Shown here: piece by piece, positions 16,222-30,719 of the stretch
Position numbering within the stretch: the stretch's first letter is position 1
How the letters are laid out: each line of letters begins with the position of its first letter
Assembly: GCF_022701175.1 (NCBI RefSeq)
Contig: NZ_CP078088.1
Span: forward strand, 744,001 to 808,000
DNA length: 64,000 bases
From: Allobaculum sp. Allo2
Lineage (GTDB): Bacteria > Bacillota_I > Bacilli_A > Erysipelotrichales > Erysipelotrichaceae
Reading direction: 5' to 3'
Notes under the pieces: generated by a model
Seen by the model: only the letters and a program-made list of their open reading frames with translations
The model's database searches: none
Told to the model about the DNA's origin: nothing
Made by a program: the position numbers and the translations under genes

Positions 16222-19200
16222 ATGAAAAAGAATAAAAAATCCTGGAGCAGACTGTATACGACCTTTGCGGCGCTGAGCGTTACGGCCGGTACGGTGTGCG
16301 GTCCAGTCTCTGTGCTGGCGAATACAGCTGCAGAGAAGCAGGATCAGGAACCCGCTGAAGTTTCGGTCTATCCAAGACCCCAGTCTCTGGAATATGACGG
16401 AACGGAAGGCATGAAGCTGCAGGGAACGGTCGATATCGTTGTCCACGGCACAAAGAATGAAGTTACGCTTAACCGTCTGAAAACCATTCTTGACGATCTT
16501 GGCGTTTCCTATCAGGTGACGGACCAGGTTTCCCGGACCATGCAACAATTCTTCTGAGCGATGACGCAGACCATTGCGACGAGTGCGACAGCACGCTCGA
16601 AGGCACCACAAAAGAACAGGGCTATGCTCTGGTATCCGATAATGATGTGAATTCCAAAGGCACGATCGTCATTACCGGTCACGATCAGGACGGTGTGTAT
16701 AACGGTGTCCTGACCCTCGGTCAGCTCCTTGAGCAGACCACAGAAGACGGCCGCTTCGCGGAAGTCTCCATTTCCGACTATCCGGATATGCTGCTGCGCG
16801 GAGCCATTGAAGGCTTCTACGGTATCCCATGGACATTCGCAAACCGAAAGAAAATCATCCAGGATACCGCCAAGTTCAAGATGAACACGTATATCTACGC
16901 GCCAAAAGATGACCCGTATCACAAGGACAGATGGAGAGATCTGTATCCAGAAGATCAGGCGCAGCAGATTCATGAGCTCGTAGAAGAAGCTCAGAAAAAC
17001 AACCTGCACTTTATCTGGTGCGTCCATCCAGGCAATGGATTCAACTACAGCGGTGACGAGGATTACAACAAGCTGATTGCCAAACTGGAACAGCTGTATT
17101 CCCTTGGCGTAAGACAGTTTGGTATTTCCTACGACGACCTGGGCGGAAACAATGAAGGTACCGAACAGGCGACGATCATCAACCGCGTCAATGCCTACAT
17201 GAAGGAAAAACATCCAGACGTAAGAAACATGCTGACGGTAGCCAAGCGCTATACCGACGGCTGGGGCTCGAGCTGGCAGACCTACCTGAAACCGTTCCTG
17301 GATACGCTCGATGACGACGTTACCCTGATGTGGACCGGTCTGAATACCGGCGGTGTTTGCGGAGCCAATTCCTTCAACGGCCCAAAAAACAATGTCGGCT
17401 ACGATAAGCCGTTAGCCTTCTGGTTCAACTATCCAGTAAACGATATGGGCTATGGACGCCTGCTCATGGGCGAACTCGATGCCTCCCTCGTGGATCCGAA
17501 TGTCACAGGACTGGCCGGCTTTTATATGAACCCGATGAACCAGGCGCAGGCTTCCAAAGTTGCCCTGTATCAGGGCGCGGATTACTCCTGGAATACCCCG
17601 GGTTTCCAGTCGCATGAATCCTGGCTGCGCGCCATCAAGGAAGTGGCCGGCGAAGAACATGCCGCTGCATTTGCCCGTTTCGCAGACAACACCAGCGGAC
17701 ATACTTTTGAAGACATTAAAGTCGGCGAATCTAAGGAACTTCAGCCAAAATTAACGGCTCTTGACACAGCTATTGCTTCAGGCAAAGGAATCCGCGAAGC
17801 GGTTATGGATCTGAAAGCCGAATTTAAACAGATGGAAGACGATGCCGTCGAGCTGAAAGGCATGGACGACGAACTCCTTCTGGGAGATATTTCTGTACAT
17901 CTGGACGGCTACGAAAAGCTTGGACAGGCTGGACAGGCTGCCATGGATGGATTCCTGGCTGCTCTCGATCTGAACGCTGAAGGTATGACCACAGCCCAGA
18001 CAACCGTTTCCAGTCTGCTTACGGAGGTCGACGCTTTAAAAGTGAATTCCATGGATCGCAACGGAAACATGACAAAGACAACCGCAGAAATCTGCGAAAA
18101 GTTCATTAAGCCGTTCCTGAGAAGCGTAAGCACCAAAATGCAGGCCGCATTCCGCTCTGCGCTCAATGTATCTGTAGAACCGCATCTGATTTCTTCGGAT
18201 CCGGAAATTACCGGAACCATTTCTGATGATGCCGGTTCGCCATCGGCCACCTTCAGTGCGACCCTTGGCTACGGCGGCTATGCCGGATTCTCCTTTGGCG
18301 AACTGACCAAGATCAGCAGCTTCACTGCAGAACTTCCGGAAAATACCCGTCTGGAATATTCGCCAAACGGATGCGACTGGACAACCTTTACTGAAGACAT
18401 GGATAACATGGACGTTACCTATGTCCGCATTGTGAACGAATCAACGACACCGCTCGTTCTCGAAAACTTCGTGATCAGTGCCGAAGGCATGTTCAAACCG
18501 ATCGAACAGATGACAGCTTCCACCAACGTCTGCAACGGTTCGTACTATGAAAACTACAGACCAGCCAATGCGGTGGATGGCAATACGTCCACAAAATACT
18601 GGTCCGACGCTCCGGCTTCAAACGGCGACTATTTCCAGGTTGACTTAGGAACTGTAGTTCCAGTCGGAACCGCGTCCATCCTGTTTGGAGGCAACCCGAA
18701 AGGCGCCGCAAACGGAATTGACGGCTTCTCTTCTACACGCCTGCAGATTTCAGAAGACGGCGCTGTCTGGGAAACGGTCGGTGAAGATCTCCCGGTAGCC
18801 AGCTACGAATCCGTTACCAGCGGATCAAACACTCAGGCTAAGGCCAGCTTTGAAGTCGGCGGCAAAAAGGCTCGCTATGTCCGCTTCGTTGCGGCGCAGG
18901 CTCACGATTCCAACTGGATTCAGGTTTATGAAATCGACGTTCAGCAGAGCGGATCGACCGGCGGCAATACAGCTCTGAACATTGGTTCGACCAACACCGC
19001 CGGAAATATCGGATCGCTGTGCGACGTCAACCTCAATACCGCGTTTACCGTAGAAACCCCGGCAGAGGGCGACTATGTGATTTACAACCTCTCCGCAATC
19101 ACCAGCGTGAAAACCCTGCAGATCCTGCAGAGCGGCGTGTCCAATGCCAAAGTCAGCGTGCAGACGTATGACGGAAACTGGAAAGAAGCTGGAACGCTCG

Positions 19201-19571
19201 ATGCAGAAAACAAGAGCTTCGATATCAACGAACGAATCAAAGCCGTACGTCTCGACCTCAGTGCCGGCGAAGCTGCTGCCATTCAGGAAGTTGTTGTACG
19301 TCCGACCGACGAACTGATCAAAAATACGATCATGCCTCCAGTCGTACCGGAACTCTTCGATACCACCCTGCTGAAAACCGCACTCGCTAAAGCCGATACA
19401 CTTACAGAAGACGACTTTGCCAAAGGCTGGGATGCCTTAGCCAAAGCAGTCGATGCCGGCGAAGACGTTCTTGCTCAGCACGACAGCCAGGAAGAAATCG
19501 ACGAAGCCGCAAAAGCGCTCAACCAGGCGCTTCTCAATCTGCGCCTGCATCTCGGCGAGCTTCCAAAATAA
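16222..19571 (+). CDS. secreted GH84 beta-N-acetylglucosaminidase with CBM32-type and FIVAR modules, frameshifted as sequenced
   Basis: Corrected length 1116 residues. The signal peptide is MKKNKKSWSRLY, a hydrophobic core and SVLANTA. The GH84 N-domain leads into the catalytic barrel: RGAIEGFYG, YIYAPKDDPYHKDRW, and FGISYDDLGG with the adjacent catalytic Asp pair at residues 305-306, as in NagJ and human O-GlcNAcase. The barrel is followed by ADYSWN. Downstream are the helical GH84 linker, galactose-binding domains including a clear F5/8-type (CBM32) unit at about 18490-18950, a further discoidin-like stretch, and one FIVAR repeat to the C-terminus, without a sortase motif. Expected role: removal of terminal beta-GlcNAc from mucin-type or N-glycans outside the cell. 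One missing C in the run at about 16530 breaks the frame. Confidence 0.92.
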
Positions 19572-19771
19572 TCGGAGCTGCTCCTGATCCTGTAGAGTGC
19601 TGAAGAGCACGTAAGGACACAGGAAAATCCCGAAAAAGAAACACAAAACCAATTTCGGTTTGTACAGACCGTGCAGGCAATCCGGACAGATGAATCAAAG
19701 AATTGAATCTTCAGGACGTACTGCACAGAAATCAGGCCCTGTGCAGATTCAGAGTGATTTTGCAAATGCAT

Positions 19772-19817
19772 AAGGACCGGCAATCCGCTCATCCATGAGC
19801 AGATGCCGGTCCTTTTC
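19772..19817 (+). terminator. terminator after GH84
   Basis: An 11-bp stem (AAGGACCGGCA with TGCCGGTCCTT) with a further internal CTCAT/ATGAG pairing is followed by TTCTTT. Confidence 0.75.
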
Positions 19818-19903
19818 TTTGTGGAAACTTTCGGAACCACGGACAGCGGGAGAAAAACGTAAGTGTCAAACAATCGACGGGTATACGCGAGACTGAATAT
19901 TAG

Positions 19904-19950
19904 ATACGCTAAACGGGATCCCTTTCGAGATCCCGCTTGGCGTATTTTTT
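19904..19950 (+). terminator. inward-facing terminator at the IS66 left end
   Basis: The left arm ATACGCTAAACGGGATC pairs with GATCCCGCTTGGCGTAT (two mismatches) and is followed by TTTTT on the plus strand. It would stop plus-strand read-through from outside into the antisense of tnpC. It overlaps the tnpC stop codon. Confidence 0.7.
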
Positions 19951-20394
19951 ATTCTTCATCGTTTTCTTCATACTTCGGATCCGGTCCACGGTATCCAATT
20001 CGAAGATATTCAGGTAAATCCTTTGAATACGGCAGAAGTGACTTCAATACATCTACCGCGATTTCATCGTCTTTGAACCATTTGAGTTCATCCAGAACGT
20101 ACTCCATGTAGCGCTCTGGATTTAAGTCGTTCATTTCAGCCGATCGAAACAAAGTCATAAACGCTGCGACGACTTCCGCACCTTTGATACTCTTCGTAGT
20201 CTGGAAGTTTTTGCGATTGATCACGAATGGCTTTACGGCTCTTTCTGCCACATTATTGTCGATCGGATAATCACCGTCTTCCAGGTACCTTCCCAACGAG
20301 TTCGCTCGATCCATGAAGTACTTGGCTGCTCTGTAGGCGGTGCTTCTTTCCTCGAATCCACTCTGAATCTCCATCATGACTCTTGTGAGTCTTT
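19949..20394 (-). CDS. tnpC: IS66 transposase TnpC, C-terminal part (gene split by IS256 element)
   Basis: It encodes the end of the IS66 DDE transposase, including the diagnostic DYPIDNNVAERAVKPFVINR motif (catalytic Glu in NNVAE) and KGAEVVAAFMTLFRSA. Its upstream half is at 22011-23404. If 20395-22010 is removed (one target duplicate plus the element), the reading frame runs ...SKPCF-ERLTRV... without interruption, giving about 613 residues for the joined gene. In the present state this fragment has no start of its own. Confidence 0.9.
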
Positions 20395-20402
20395 CAAAGC
20401 AG
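20395..20402. repeat. target-site duplication, left copy (CAAAGCAG)
   Basis: CAAAGCAG immediately precedes the IS256-type inverted repeat and recurs at 22011-22018 immediately after the element. Eight bases is the usual duplication size for IS256 relatives. Confidence 0.85.
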
Positions 20403-22010
20403 GAGAGTGTAAGGTCTTTTGTGTAAATTCCATCAAGGCATCAGACTGATACAATCAGCTTGAGCCTGACAAATTTATACAAGGAGACCACTTATGCCAC
20501 GTAAAGCTAAAGCTGCACCAGCCCTTCAGAAACAGATTGCTTCAACCATCGTTAAGAAATACAAACCTAAGACGTTTAAAGAAGCCTCAGACCTCATCAG
20601 GGAAATCTTTTGCCCTGTCCTTGAGCAGATGCTCCAGGGAGAGCTTGATTCGCATCTCGGCTATACCAGCGGATCGCATGCCCCTAAATCGACGGATAAC
20701 CGCCGCAACGGCTATTCTGAGAAGACGGTAAGGTCTTCTCAGGGCGAGCTGGATCTGCGTATTCCTCGTGATCGCCTTGGTACATTCGAACCGCAGGCTG
20801 TTCCTAAAGGCAGTCGGGATATTTCAGATATCGAGGACAAAATACTCCGTATGTATGGCCAGGGCATGTCGCAGCGCGACATCTCCGACATCATCCAGGA
20901 TATCTATGGCTTCCCGGTCTCTGCGGATACGATTTCAAACATCATTGATCGTGTCTATCCGGTTGTTGATGAGTGGCGTCATCGTCCCCTGAAGAAGTGC
21001 TATCCTTTCGTATTCGTCGATTGCCTTTATGTATCGGTCAAAACCGATCGTGGTGCAAAAGAACAGGCTGTATATGTGGTTCTTGGCTATGACACGGAAG
21101 GCTGCAAAGATATCCTTGGCATCTGGATCGGCGAGAGCGAGTCCAGGCACTTTTGGATGGAGATCTTTGACGAACTGAAGGCACGAGGCATAGAAGACAT
21201 CTTTTTCCTGTCCATGGACGGTGTAAGCGGGCTTGAAAGCGGCGCTCAGGCTGTATTTCCGAACGTTACTGTGCAGCGCTGCATTGTTCATATTCTTCGT
21301 AACTCGCTTAAATATATTCCAAACAAAGAAAGAGCTGGTTTCCGCAAGGATATCAAGAGAGTCTACGGTGCTTTGAACGCTAAAGAAGCAGAGGGTGCTT
21401 TCGATGAATTTGAGGAGAAATGGAGCCAATATCCTGGTGCCGTGAGCGTCTGGGAACGTAACTTTCATCACGTACTCCAGCTGTTTAACCACGGCAGCGC
21501 TGTCCGAAAGATAATATATACAACCAATGCGATTGAGTCGGTTAACTCCAGCCTGCGAAAAGTAACAAAAAGGGCTCGTTTCCAAATGAGGATTCAGTTT
21601 ATAAGGCTTTGTATCTACGCATTGTGGAGCTTGAGAAGAAATGGCAGGGACGAACGGTTCAAAACTGGGCAATGGTACGCAATCAGCTCCTGTGCGAGGA
21701 AGAACTGGGCGCCAGGCTGGAGAAGTACTCAGCCAGATAAGCGGCAGATCCGAAATCCGCTCATGAAATTTTCTTCCGCTTAAACCCTTTACAGCGGGTC
21801 CCCGCTCCCCTGCACCCCCTGAAGACGTCCCCGCCGTCGAAAAATGCCACCCTGGCAGGGACGTCACAAGTCTAGCAGGGGGCGCCCGCTATAAAGGGCC
21901 GCTCCAGAAATTTTCAATCGCTCATCGTCCAGCGACGTGTTTCGGGCCTTCGAAACGGCCAAATGTTTTTACCACCAAAAACGAATTTACACAAAATTTT
22001 TGACATGTCC
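20403..22010 (+). mobile_element. IS256-family insertion sequence nested in IS66 tnpC
   Basis: The element is 1608 bp and bounded by an 8-bp CAAAGCAG duplication. Its 28-bp terminal inverted repeats share a perfect inner 14 bp (TTTTGTGTAAATTC). It carries one transposase gene and an unusually long 3' non-coding tail of about 270 bp that is rich in C and G. The clean duplication and exact restoration of the host frame indicate a single simple insertion. Confidence 0.9.
20494..21740 (+). CDS. IS256-family (mutator-type) transposase, frameshifted as sequenced
   Basis: Corrected length 415 residues, normal for the family. It has an N-terminal helical DNA-binding part, GYSEKTVRSSQGELDLRIPR, YGQGMSQRDI, and the DDE residues in FVDCLYV, LSMDGVSGL and TTNAIESVN. 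One missing A in the run at about 21566 shifts the frame. The repaired C-terminus reads VYKALYLRIVELEKKWQGR...LEKYSAR and ends at TAA 21738-21740. AAGGAG lies 7 nt before the ATG. The enzyme would cut and join the element ends as a circular intermediate (family knowledge). Confidence 0.93.
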
Positions 22011-23404
22011 CAAAGCAGGGCTTTGAAAGTTCCTGCCGAACTTCGGTTCTCGCCTCGTGCGAGTAAGAAGCAACGTGGGATTCGATGTGGTAGAGCTTCC
22101 CGAACAGAGACAGGGCTGTGAGCAGAATCTGGAGACCCGGACTTGGTTCGGGTCTCTCTGTTTCGTCCAGCTGGGCTGCCGCTTCTGCGGCCTCTTCGTC
22201 GTTCTCCAGTGTGGTCTTTTCCCACTTCAGGACGTCTGCCTGATACTGCGCGAAGTCTGACCGGACTTTGATGGCTTCGAAGATCTTTCTTCTCGCATGG
22301 GCCATACAGTTGAGCTTTCTGCAGGGGACATAGTAGCTGGCATATGCATAAAGCCCGTCTGTCATAAGGGCATGACGAAAAGAACCGCCAAGGAGGGCGA
22401 TTACGAACTCCTGTTTCTTGTAAGGGAAAAACTTATAGACAGCCATCTGGTTCTCTTCATAGATTCCGCTGACGGCGACAACCATAGAAGACTGTTTTCG
22501 ATCTTTAACCTCCGTGCACTTTAAAACCGTCTCATCCATATGGACGACGTTACAGTTTGGGAGATCCTCAATCATTTGTTTTACGAGTGGCTTCAGATAA
22601 AGATCGTAAGTTTTTTCCAGGATGTTGCCCATGGTCTGACGGCTGATCGGCAGTCCCGTGAGACTCAGGTGCTTTTCCTGACGATAGGCCGGGGTTCCCA
22701 TTACGAACTTATCGTAGGCAATTCCCGCGACCATAGAGGAAGTTGCGACACTCTTGTCGATCAGTGCAGGCTCGTCAGGTTCGGCGGTGCGGATGATGGC
22801 TTTCCCGTTTTCATCCGTACACTTGTTTGGGCACGCGACTGTCTCACGCAGCACTTCTTCCAGCCTATAGCGAGCGGGAATCCGATGAATCCTATAGTGA
22901 CGTTTCATTCCAACAGTTTTCATCTCACAGCCGCAAACTGGGCAAATGCGCTTTTCCCTTCTACACTGAAGGTAGTGGTTTCTTTGACCGCTTCCTGCTT
23001 TCTGCACTTGGTGGAAGGTTTTTCTTGCTTCCTTCAACAGAACTGAGCTTTAAATCTTCAGCTTCTTTACGATAGCGGTCTCCCTCTTCCTGATATTTCG
23101 CAGCCCGGTTAAAACAAACATCGGCTTTCAGATCAAGCTGAGCCAGCTGTTTATTCAGAATATTGATATCTGGGCCGCCGTCCTCGTTTTCAGAGTAATC
23201 CAGTTTCAAGGGAACCATCTTTTCCGTAGAAGGACCAAAGCGGCCGCTTTTCACGGCTTTATTGATTTCTTTAGCGAAATAGAGATCCAGGTACATATCC
23301 TCAATAAATTTGTCTTTCTCTTCTTCCGTCATGGTGCTGATCTGATGATGAAGATCTTCGAGGAGCTCGTTGCGGATTGTCTGGTAAGGGTTCGGCACAT
23401 TCAT
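22011..23404 (-). CDS. tnpC: IS66 transposase TnpC, N-terminal and catalytic part (split and frameshifted)
   Basis: It starts at MNVPNPYQTIRNEL with a helical leader and a coiled-coil segment (ILNKQLAQLDLKAD). The zinc-finger-like domain ICPVCGCEM with later CPNKC follows, then the IS66 catalytic core with VVHMDETVLKC (first Asp), MTDGLYAYASYYV and CMAHARRKIFEA. The remainder lies at 19949-20394. Two A-run losses around 22955-22985 explain the apparent stop; the repaired joint reads KKTTTFSVEGKKRICPVC. Joined and corrected, the gene is exactly 614 codons. The first base block 22011-22018 is the right copy of the IS256 target duplication. Confidence 0.9.
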
Positions 23405-23446
23405 GTATTAAATTTAACATATTTAGAGCGATAGATAAAGTAAATG

Positions 23447-23484
23447 GGATGATTTATCTTGATATTCCTTCAAGAAAATCATCC
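23447..23484 (-). other. hairpin between tnpB and tnpC
   Basis: GGATGATTTATCTTGA pairs with TCAAGAAAATCATCC with one or two mismatches, in the short spacer between the two IS66 genes. It could tune tnpC expression; function unknown. Confidence 0.4.
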
Positions 23485-23496
23485 TTTTAAATTGGT

Positions 23497-23881
23497 TTAA
23501 ACGTACTTATAAGTTCGTGGCAGAAATGCCGGCTGGGGAACAATCGACAGACCGGAAAGCAGAGAGGCCAGCTGCGAACAGTCAATTCGCATGAAGTCGG
23601 ACTGGTCAGTGCTGACAGGCCACTGAAGGGAAGATCTGGAGAGTCGCTTATAAACAAGCCAGAATCCATTTCCGTCACGAAGGATACCTTTGATCTTGTT
23701 CTTCTGTCGATTAACGAAGAAAAGAGGGATCCATCCAGCGGATCCAGAGCGAGAGGTCCTTGAACCAGGGGACGTAACCGTCAATTCCTTTGCGAAGGTC
23801 AGCAGGCATCTGAGCCAGATAGATGTTTTTAACTTTGGAGAAATCGATACCGAGATCGATTGCAGGGATGATTGATTCCAT
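23497..23881 (-). CDS. tnpB: IS66 accessory protein TnpB (Orf2), frameshifted as sequenced
   Basis: Corrected length 128 residues, near the family norm of about 115-120. It begins MESIIPAIDLGIDFSKV, then IYLAQMPADLRKGIDG (the IS66 Orf2 hallmark), and ends with NRQKNKIKGILRDGNGFWLV and YKRLSRSSLQWP. The start at 23881 is supported by AAGGAGG 7 nt upstream. The TCTTTTCTTCG segment near 23715-23730 needs two extra bases (six T instead of four) to join the halves. It acts with TnpC in IS66 transposition (family knowledge). Confidence 0.85.
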
Positions 23882-24471
23882 GAAAAAGCCTCCTTGAATA
23901 AAGGAATTATCCCAAGGAGGCGGTCGAGAAAATACCCGTCTTTTATTTGACGCTTACGAAAAACGACAGGCCAAAAGGCTATGGAGGCAGAAGAAAAATC
24001 CAGCCTGAGACAGCCTGAATCAGAAAAAGTTTTCCTTCCTCTTTCTTCTTTGTCCTTTTTCATCTGCCTTTTCTTCTGCCTTCGGCCTGAACGGCTCAAA
24101 GATTCCGTAAGCCTCCTGATCCGCAGCCGCAATTTTCAGTCCGCTGTCTCCATTGACAGGCTATTCGCAGACTGTACCAGATGCTCGTCCGGATTCTCTT
24201 TCCTGTTTATCTTGTCTGCACCCGCTTCACTCCTCAAAAATTCCAGCTTCTCAACATCCGATTCCAGCCGTTTTCAAAGCCCGAAAACGGAGCGAAAAAC
24301 TGCGCGGAAAAAGCATGAAAAAAGTGGGATCAAACGCACCTTATTGCTTGCACGATAGCGGGAGCTGCGGTATAAATAGAAGGCTGTTTTTCTTCTCCAG
24401 CAAAAAACGCGAGAGAGAAAAACAGATCGTTCAGCTAATGTGAAAATATTTTAAAAATTCACAAATAATGC

Positions 24472-24500
24472 TTGCATCGCTTCGATGCCCGTGTTATTAT
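24472..24500 (+). promoter_or_regulatory. rRNA promoter P1, locus 2
   Basis: TTGCAT, 17-nt spacer, TATTAT. It is preceded 4 nt upstream by ATTCACAAATA. The orphan 23S locus has a matching TTGCGT-17-TATTCT promoter. Confidence 0.8.
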
Positions 24501-24602
24501 AGTTGAGCGCTGAGGGAATTGCTTCTCTCAGTCGTCAAATCGCCTTTAGATATCGAAGAAAACAGCTTAAGTGAAATTATTAAAGAAATTCACAAATAGT
24601 TG

Positions 24603-24631
24603 TTGACAGAGATTTCTGCAAATGATATGAT
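24603..24631 (+). promoter_or_regulatory. rRNA promoter P2, locus 2
   Basis: Perfect TTGACA, 17-nt spacer, TATGAT, preceded 4 nt upstream by ATTCACAAATA. Downstream is AGCCTTGTGAG, shared with the orphan 23S promoter. Confidence 0.88.
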
Positions 24632-24673
24632 AAGCAAGCCTTGTGAGAGACATCGAGTTTCTCGCAAACAGAT

Positions 24674-24687
24674 GGCTCTTTGAAAAC
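24674..24687 (+). promoter_or_regulatory. boxA-like antitermination site in the 16S leader
   Basis: GGCTCTTTGAAAAC resembles the bacterial rRNA boxA (TGCTCTTTA) and recurs as GGATCTTTGAAAAC in the 16S-23S spacer, as expected for Nus-factor antitermination. Confidence 0.65.
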
Positions 24688-24801
24688 TTTACAGACAGAT
24701 CAAGAAATTCTGAAATACACAACGTCGATTCTTAAAATCACAAAAAGTACTCGAGCAATCATTTATTCACGAAACATTAAACGCATAAGCGTTTGAGTCA
24801 A

Positions 24802-26331
<1,530 letters not shown>

Positions 26332-26598
26332 TAAGGAGAAAGTACAAGGAAGTCCATTGGTGAAAGCCGATGGCAAAGAGTAATGAGTGAGGATTTGTCT
26401 GTGAGGTTTTGGAAGAGCGATCTTCCAGAGAATGGATCTTTGAAAACGAGCATCAGTAAGAAGACATAACAGAAGGTCTAACGAAAAGTTGAAGAGTAAT
26501 AAAGATTTAACCGAAAGTTGGAAACAGTTAGTGGAACAGTTCTTACGAAATAGAAAAATCTCGAAACAAGCATAACTAGAACCAAAGTTAGAGAACTA
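26332..26598 (+). other. 16S-23S internal transcribed spacer without tRNA genes
   Basis: 267 nt, with no cloverleaf or CCA-proximal tRNA pattern. From the boxA at 26433 onward it is essentially identical to the leader directly upstream of the orphan 23S (38322-38488), apart from one extra A there. It contains AATCTCGAA, which can pair with TTCGAG beyond the 23S 3' end as a processing stem. Confidence 0.85.
26433..26447 (+). promoter_or_regulatory. boxA-like site in the 16S-23S spacer
   Basis: TGGATCTTTGAAAAC, related to the leader boxA at 24674. This is the point at which the orphan 23S locus begins to match the spacer. Confidence 0.6.
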
Positions 26599-29468
<2,870 letters not shown>

Positions 29469-29580
29469 TAAGATTCGAGAAAGCTATACGCAAGAAGCCA
29501 CTACGAAACCAACGATCGCGTTAGATCGTTATGTTAGAAGACTGATGTTTGTTTTTGGAAGATCCATTCAGAAAATCTAA

Positions 29581-29689
29581 GTATGGTGACGATAGCCTGC
29601 AGGATACACCCAGAAACATATCGAACCTGGCCAGTTAAGCTGCAGAACGCCGACAATAGCCGCAAGGCAAAGATAGGAAGCTGCCAGAC
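29581..29689 (+). rRNA. rrf: 5S ribosomal RNA, locus 2
   Basis: Identical to the 5S at 2486-2594, with the same 112-nt spacer after the 23S gene. Confidence 0.9.
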
Positions 29690-29697
29690 AAAATGAA

Positions 29698-29743
29698 ATC
29701 CCCGAAAGATAAAGGAGAAATCCGATATCGTTCGGGGATTTTT
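29698..29743 (+). terminator. rRNA operon terminator, locus 2
   Basis: Same ATCCCCGAAAGATA / TATCGTTCGGGGAT hairpin followed by TTTTT as in locus 1. Beyond it the two loci diverge completely. Confidence 0.85.
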
Positions 29744-29837
29744 CGCTCCGGGGATAAACTATCCCATAGAGAGGGATCCTTACAGCTGCCTTCAGCAGAC
29801 GGGATCGAACTCGTTTAGAGAATAAGGGGTTGAATGT

Positions 29838-30428
29838 ATGGCGGATAAAAAACTTTAGCTTACTACCAGGATCATGCGAATGAATTTGTGCGGGACACCA
29901 AAAATGTCTCCTTTGGAAAGGTTCAAAGCCGTTTTCTGGAAAAACTCCCCAAAAAGGATTGATTCTGGATTTTGGATGCGGCTCCGGTCGGGATTCCCTC
30001 GCGTTTTCGAAGGCGGGATATGAGGTGGATGCTGCGGATGGCTCCCCGGCTATGGTCAATCAGTGCCGCGCATCCGGAATGGATGCACGTCTGCTGCTTT
30101 TTGAAGATCTGAAGGCGCGGGACACGTACGACGGCGTATGGGCCTGCTCGTCGCTTTTGCACTGTTCCCGGGACGAACTTTCCAGAGTGATTCCGAAGGT
30201 TTTCCAGGCGTTAAAGCCCGCAGGATGGTTTTACTGTTCCTTTAAATATGGAGAGTTTGAAGGCGAACGAAACGGGCGTTTTTCTGTGATCAGACAGAAT
30301 CTTCACTTTTGCCCCTTCTGAAATCCGCCGGATTTGGAGACACCGAAATGTGGCAGAGCAGGGATGTTCGACCCGGCCGATCCGAGCAGATCTGGCTGAA
30401 CGCATTAAGTCAGAAGAAACCTCTGTAG
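29838..30428 (+). CDS. class I SAM-dependent methyltransferase, frameshifted as sequenced
   Basis: Corrected length 197 residues. The Rossmann-fold SAM site is clear: LILDFGCGSGRDSLAFSKAG (motif I), acidic VDAADGSP (motif II), and WACSSLLHCSRDEL then ALKPAGWFYCSFK (post-I motifs). It lacks the NPPY/DPPY motif of DNA adenine or N4-cytosine methylases, so a small-molecule or protein target is likelier. Three run losses restore the frame: A at about 29850, A at about 29955, T at about 30285. AAGGGG precedes the ATG. It is the first gene after rRNA locus 2 and is separated by a terminator from the PLD-helicase gene. Substrate unknown. Confidence 0.82.
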
Positions 30429-30538
30429 AAAATACCGAAAGAGGAATGAAAGACGGTTTGATTCTTCCTGATCCTGTTTCTGAACGGAAGAGTTCAACAG
30501 AAAATCTTCGCCGGACGGATACAGAGTACGATTTCATG

Positions 30539-30577
30539 AAGCAGAGGACGATCGTCAAAGCAGAGTCCTCTGCTTTT
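30539..30577 (+). terminator. terminator after the methyltransferase
   Basis: GCAGAGGAC pairs with GTCCTCTGC around a 15-nt loop and is followed by TTTTCC. Confidence 0.75.
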
Positions 30578-30719
30578 CCGTTTGGCTTATCTGCAAAACA
30601 GAATCCAGCGAAATCTTTGGAATGCCAGCCGGATTCTTACCATTCTGGGTACCGTATATTGAGAGAGTCTGGCATAAATAGAAGAGGCAGACGATTTACG
30701 AGGAAAGGAGGAGGAGAAA

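Larger units (their letters stand above)
19859..23957 (-). mobile_element. IS66-family insertion sequence, interrupted by an IS256-family element
   Basis: The left end (GTAAGTGTCAAACAATCG then ACGGGTAT) and the reverse complement of the right end (GTAAGCGTCAAATAAAAG then ACGGGTAT) form typical IS66 terminal inverted repeats beginning GTAAGYGTCAAA. GAAAAAC flanks both ends, and the usual 8-bp duplication GAAAAACG would be complete if one G were lost at the left junction. Without the nested element it is about 2.48 kb and encodes TnpB and TnpC on the minus strand. I see no TnpA. Confidence 0.88.
23958..24801 (+). other. intergenic region and rRNA leader, locus 2
   Basis: No gene in the first 450 nt. 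From 24450 it contains two tandem rRNA promoters, the leader and boxA. A TTCACAAATA box sits just ahead of each -35. Confidence 0.7.

Noticed and set aside
26332-26598. Possible tRNA-Ile or tRNA-Ala in the 16S-23S spacer
   Set aside because: No cloverleaf, TTCRA loop or acceptor pairing is present. No tRNA gene was found anywhere in the window.
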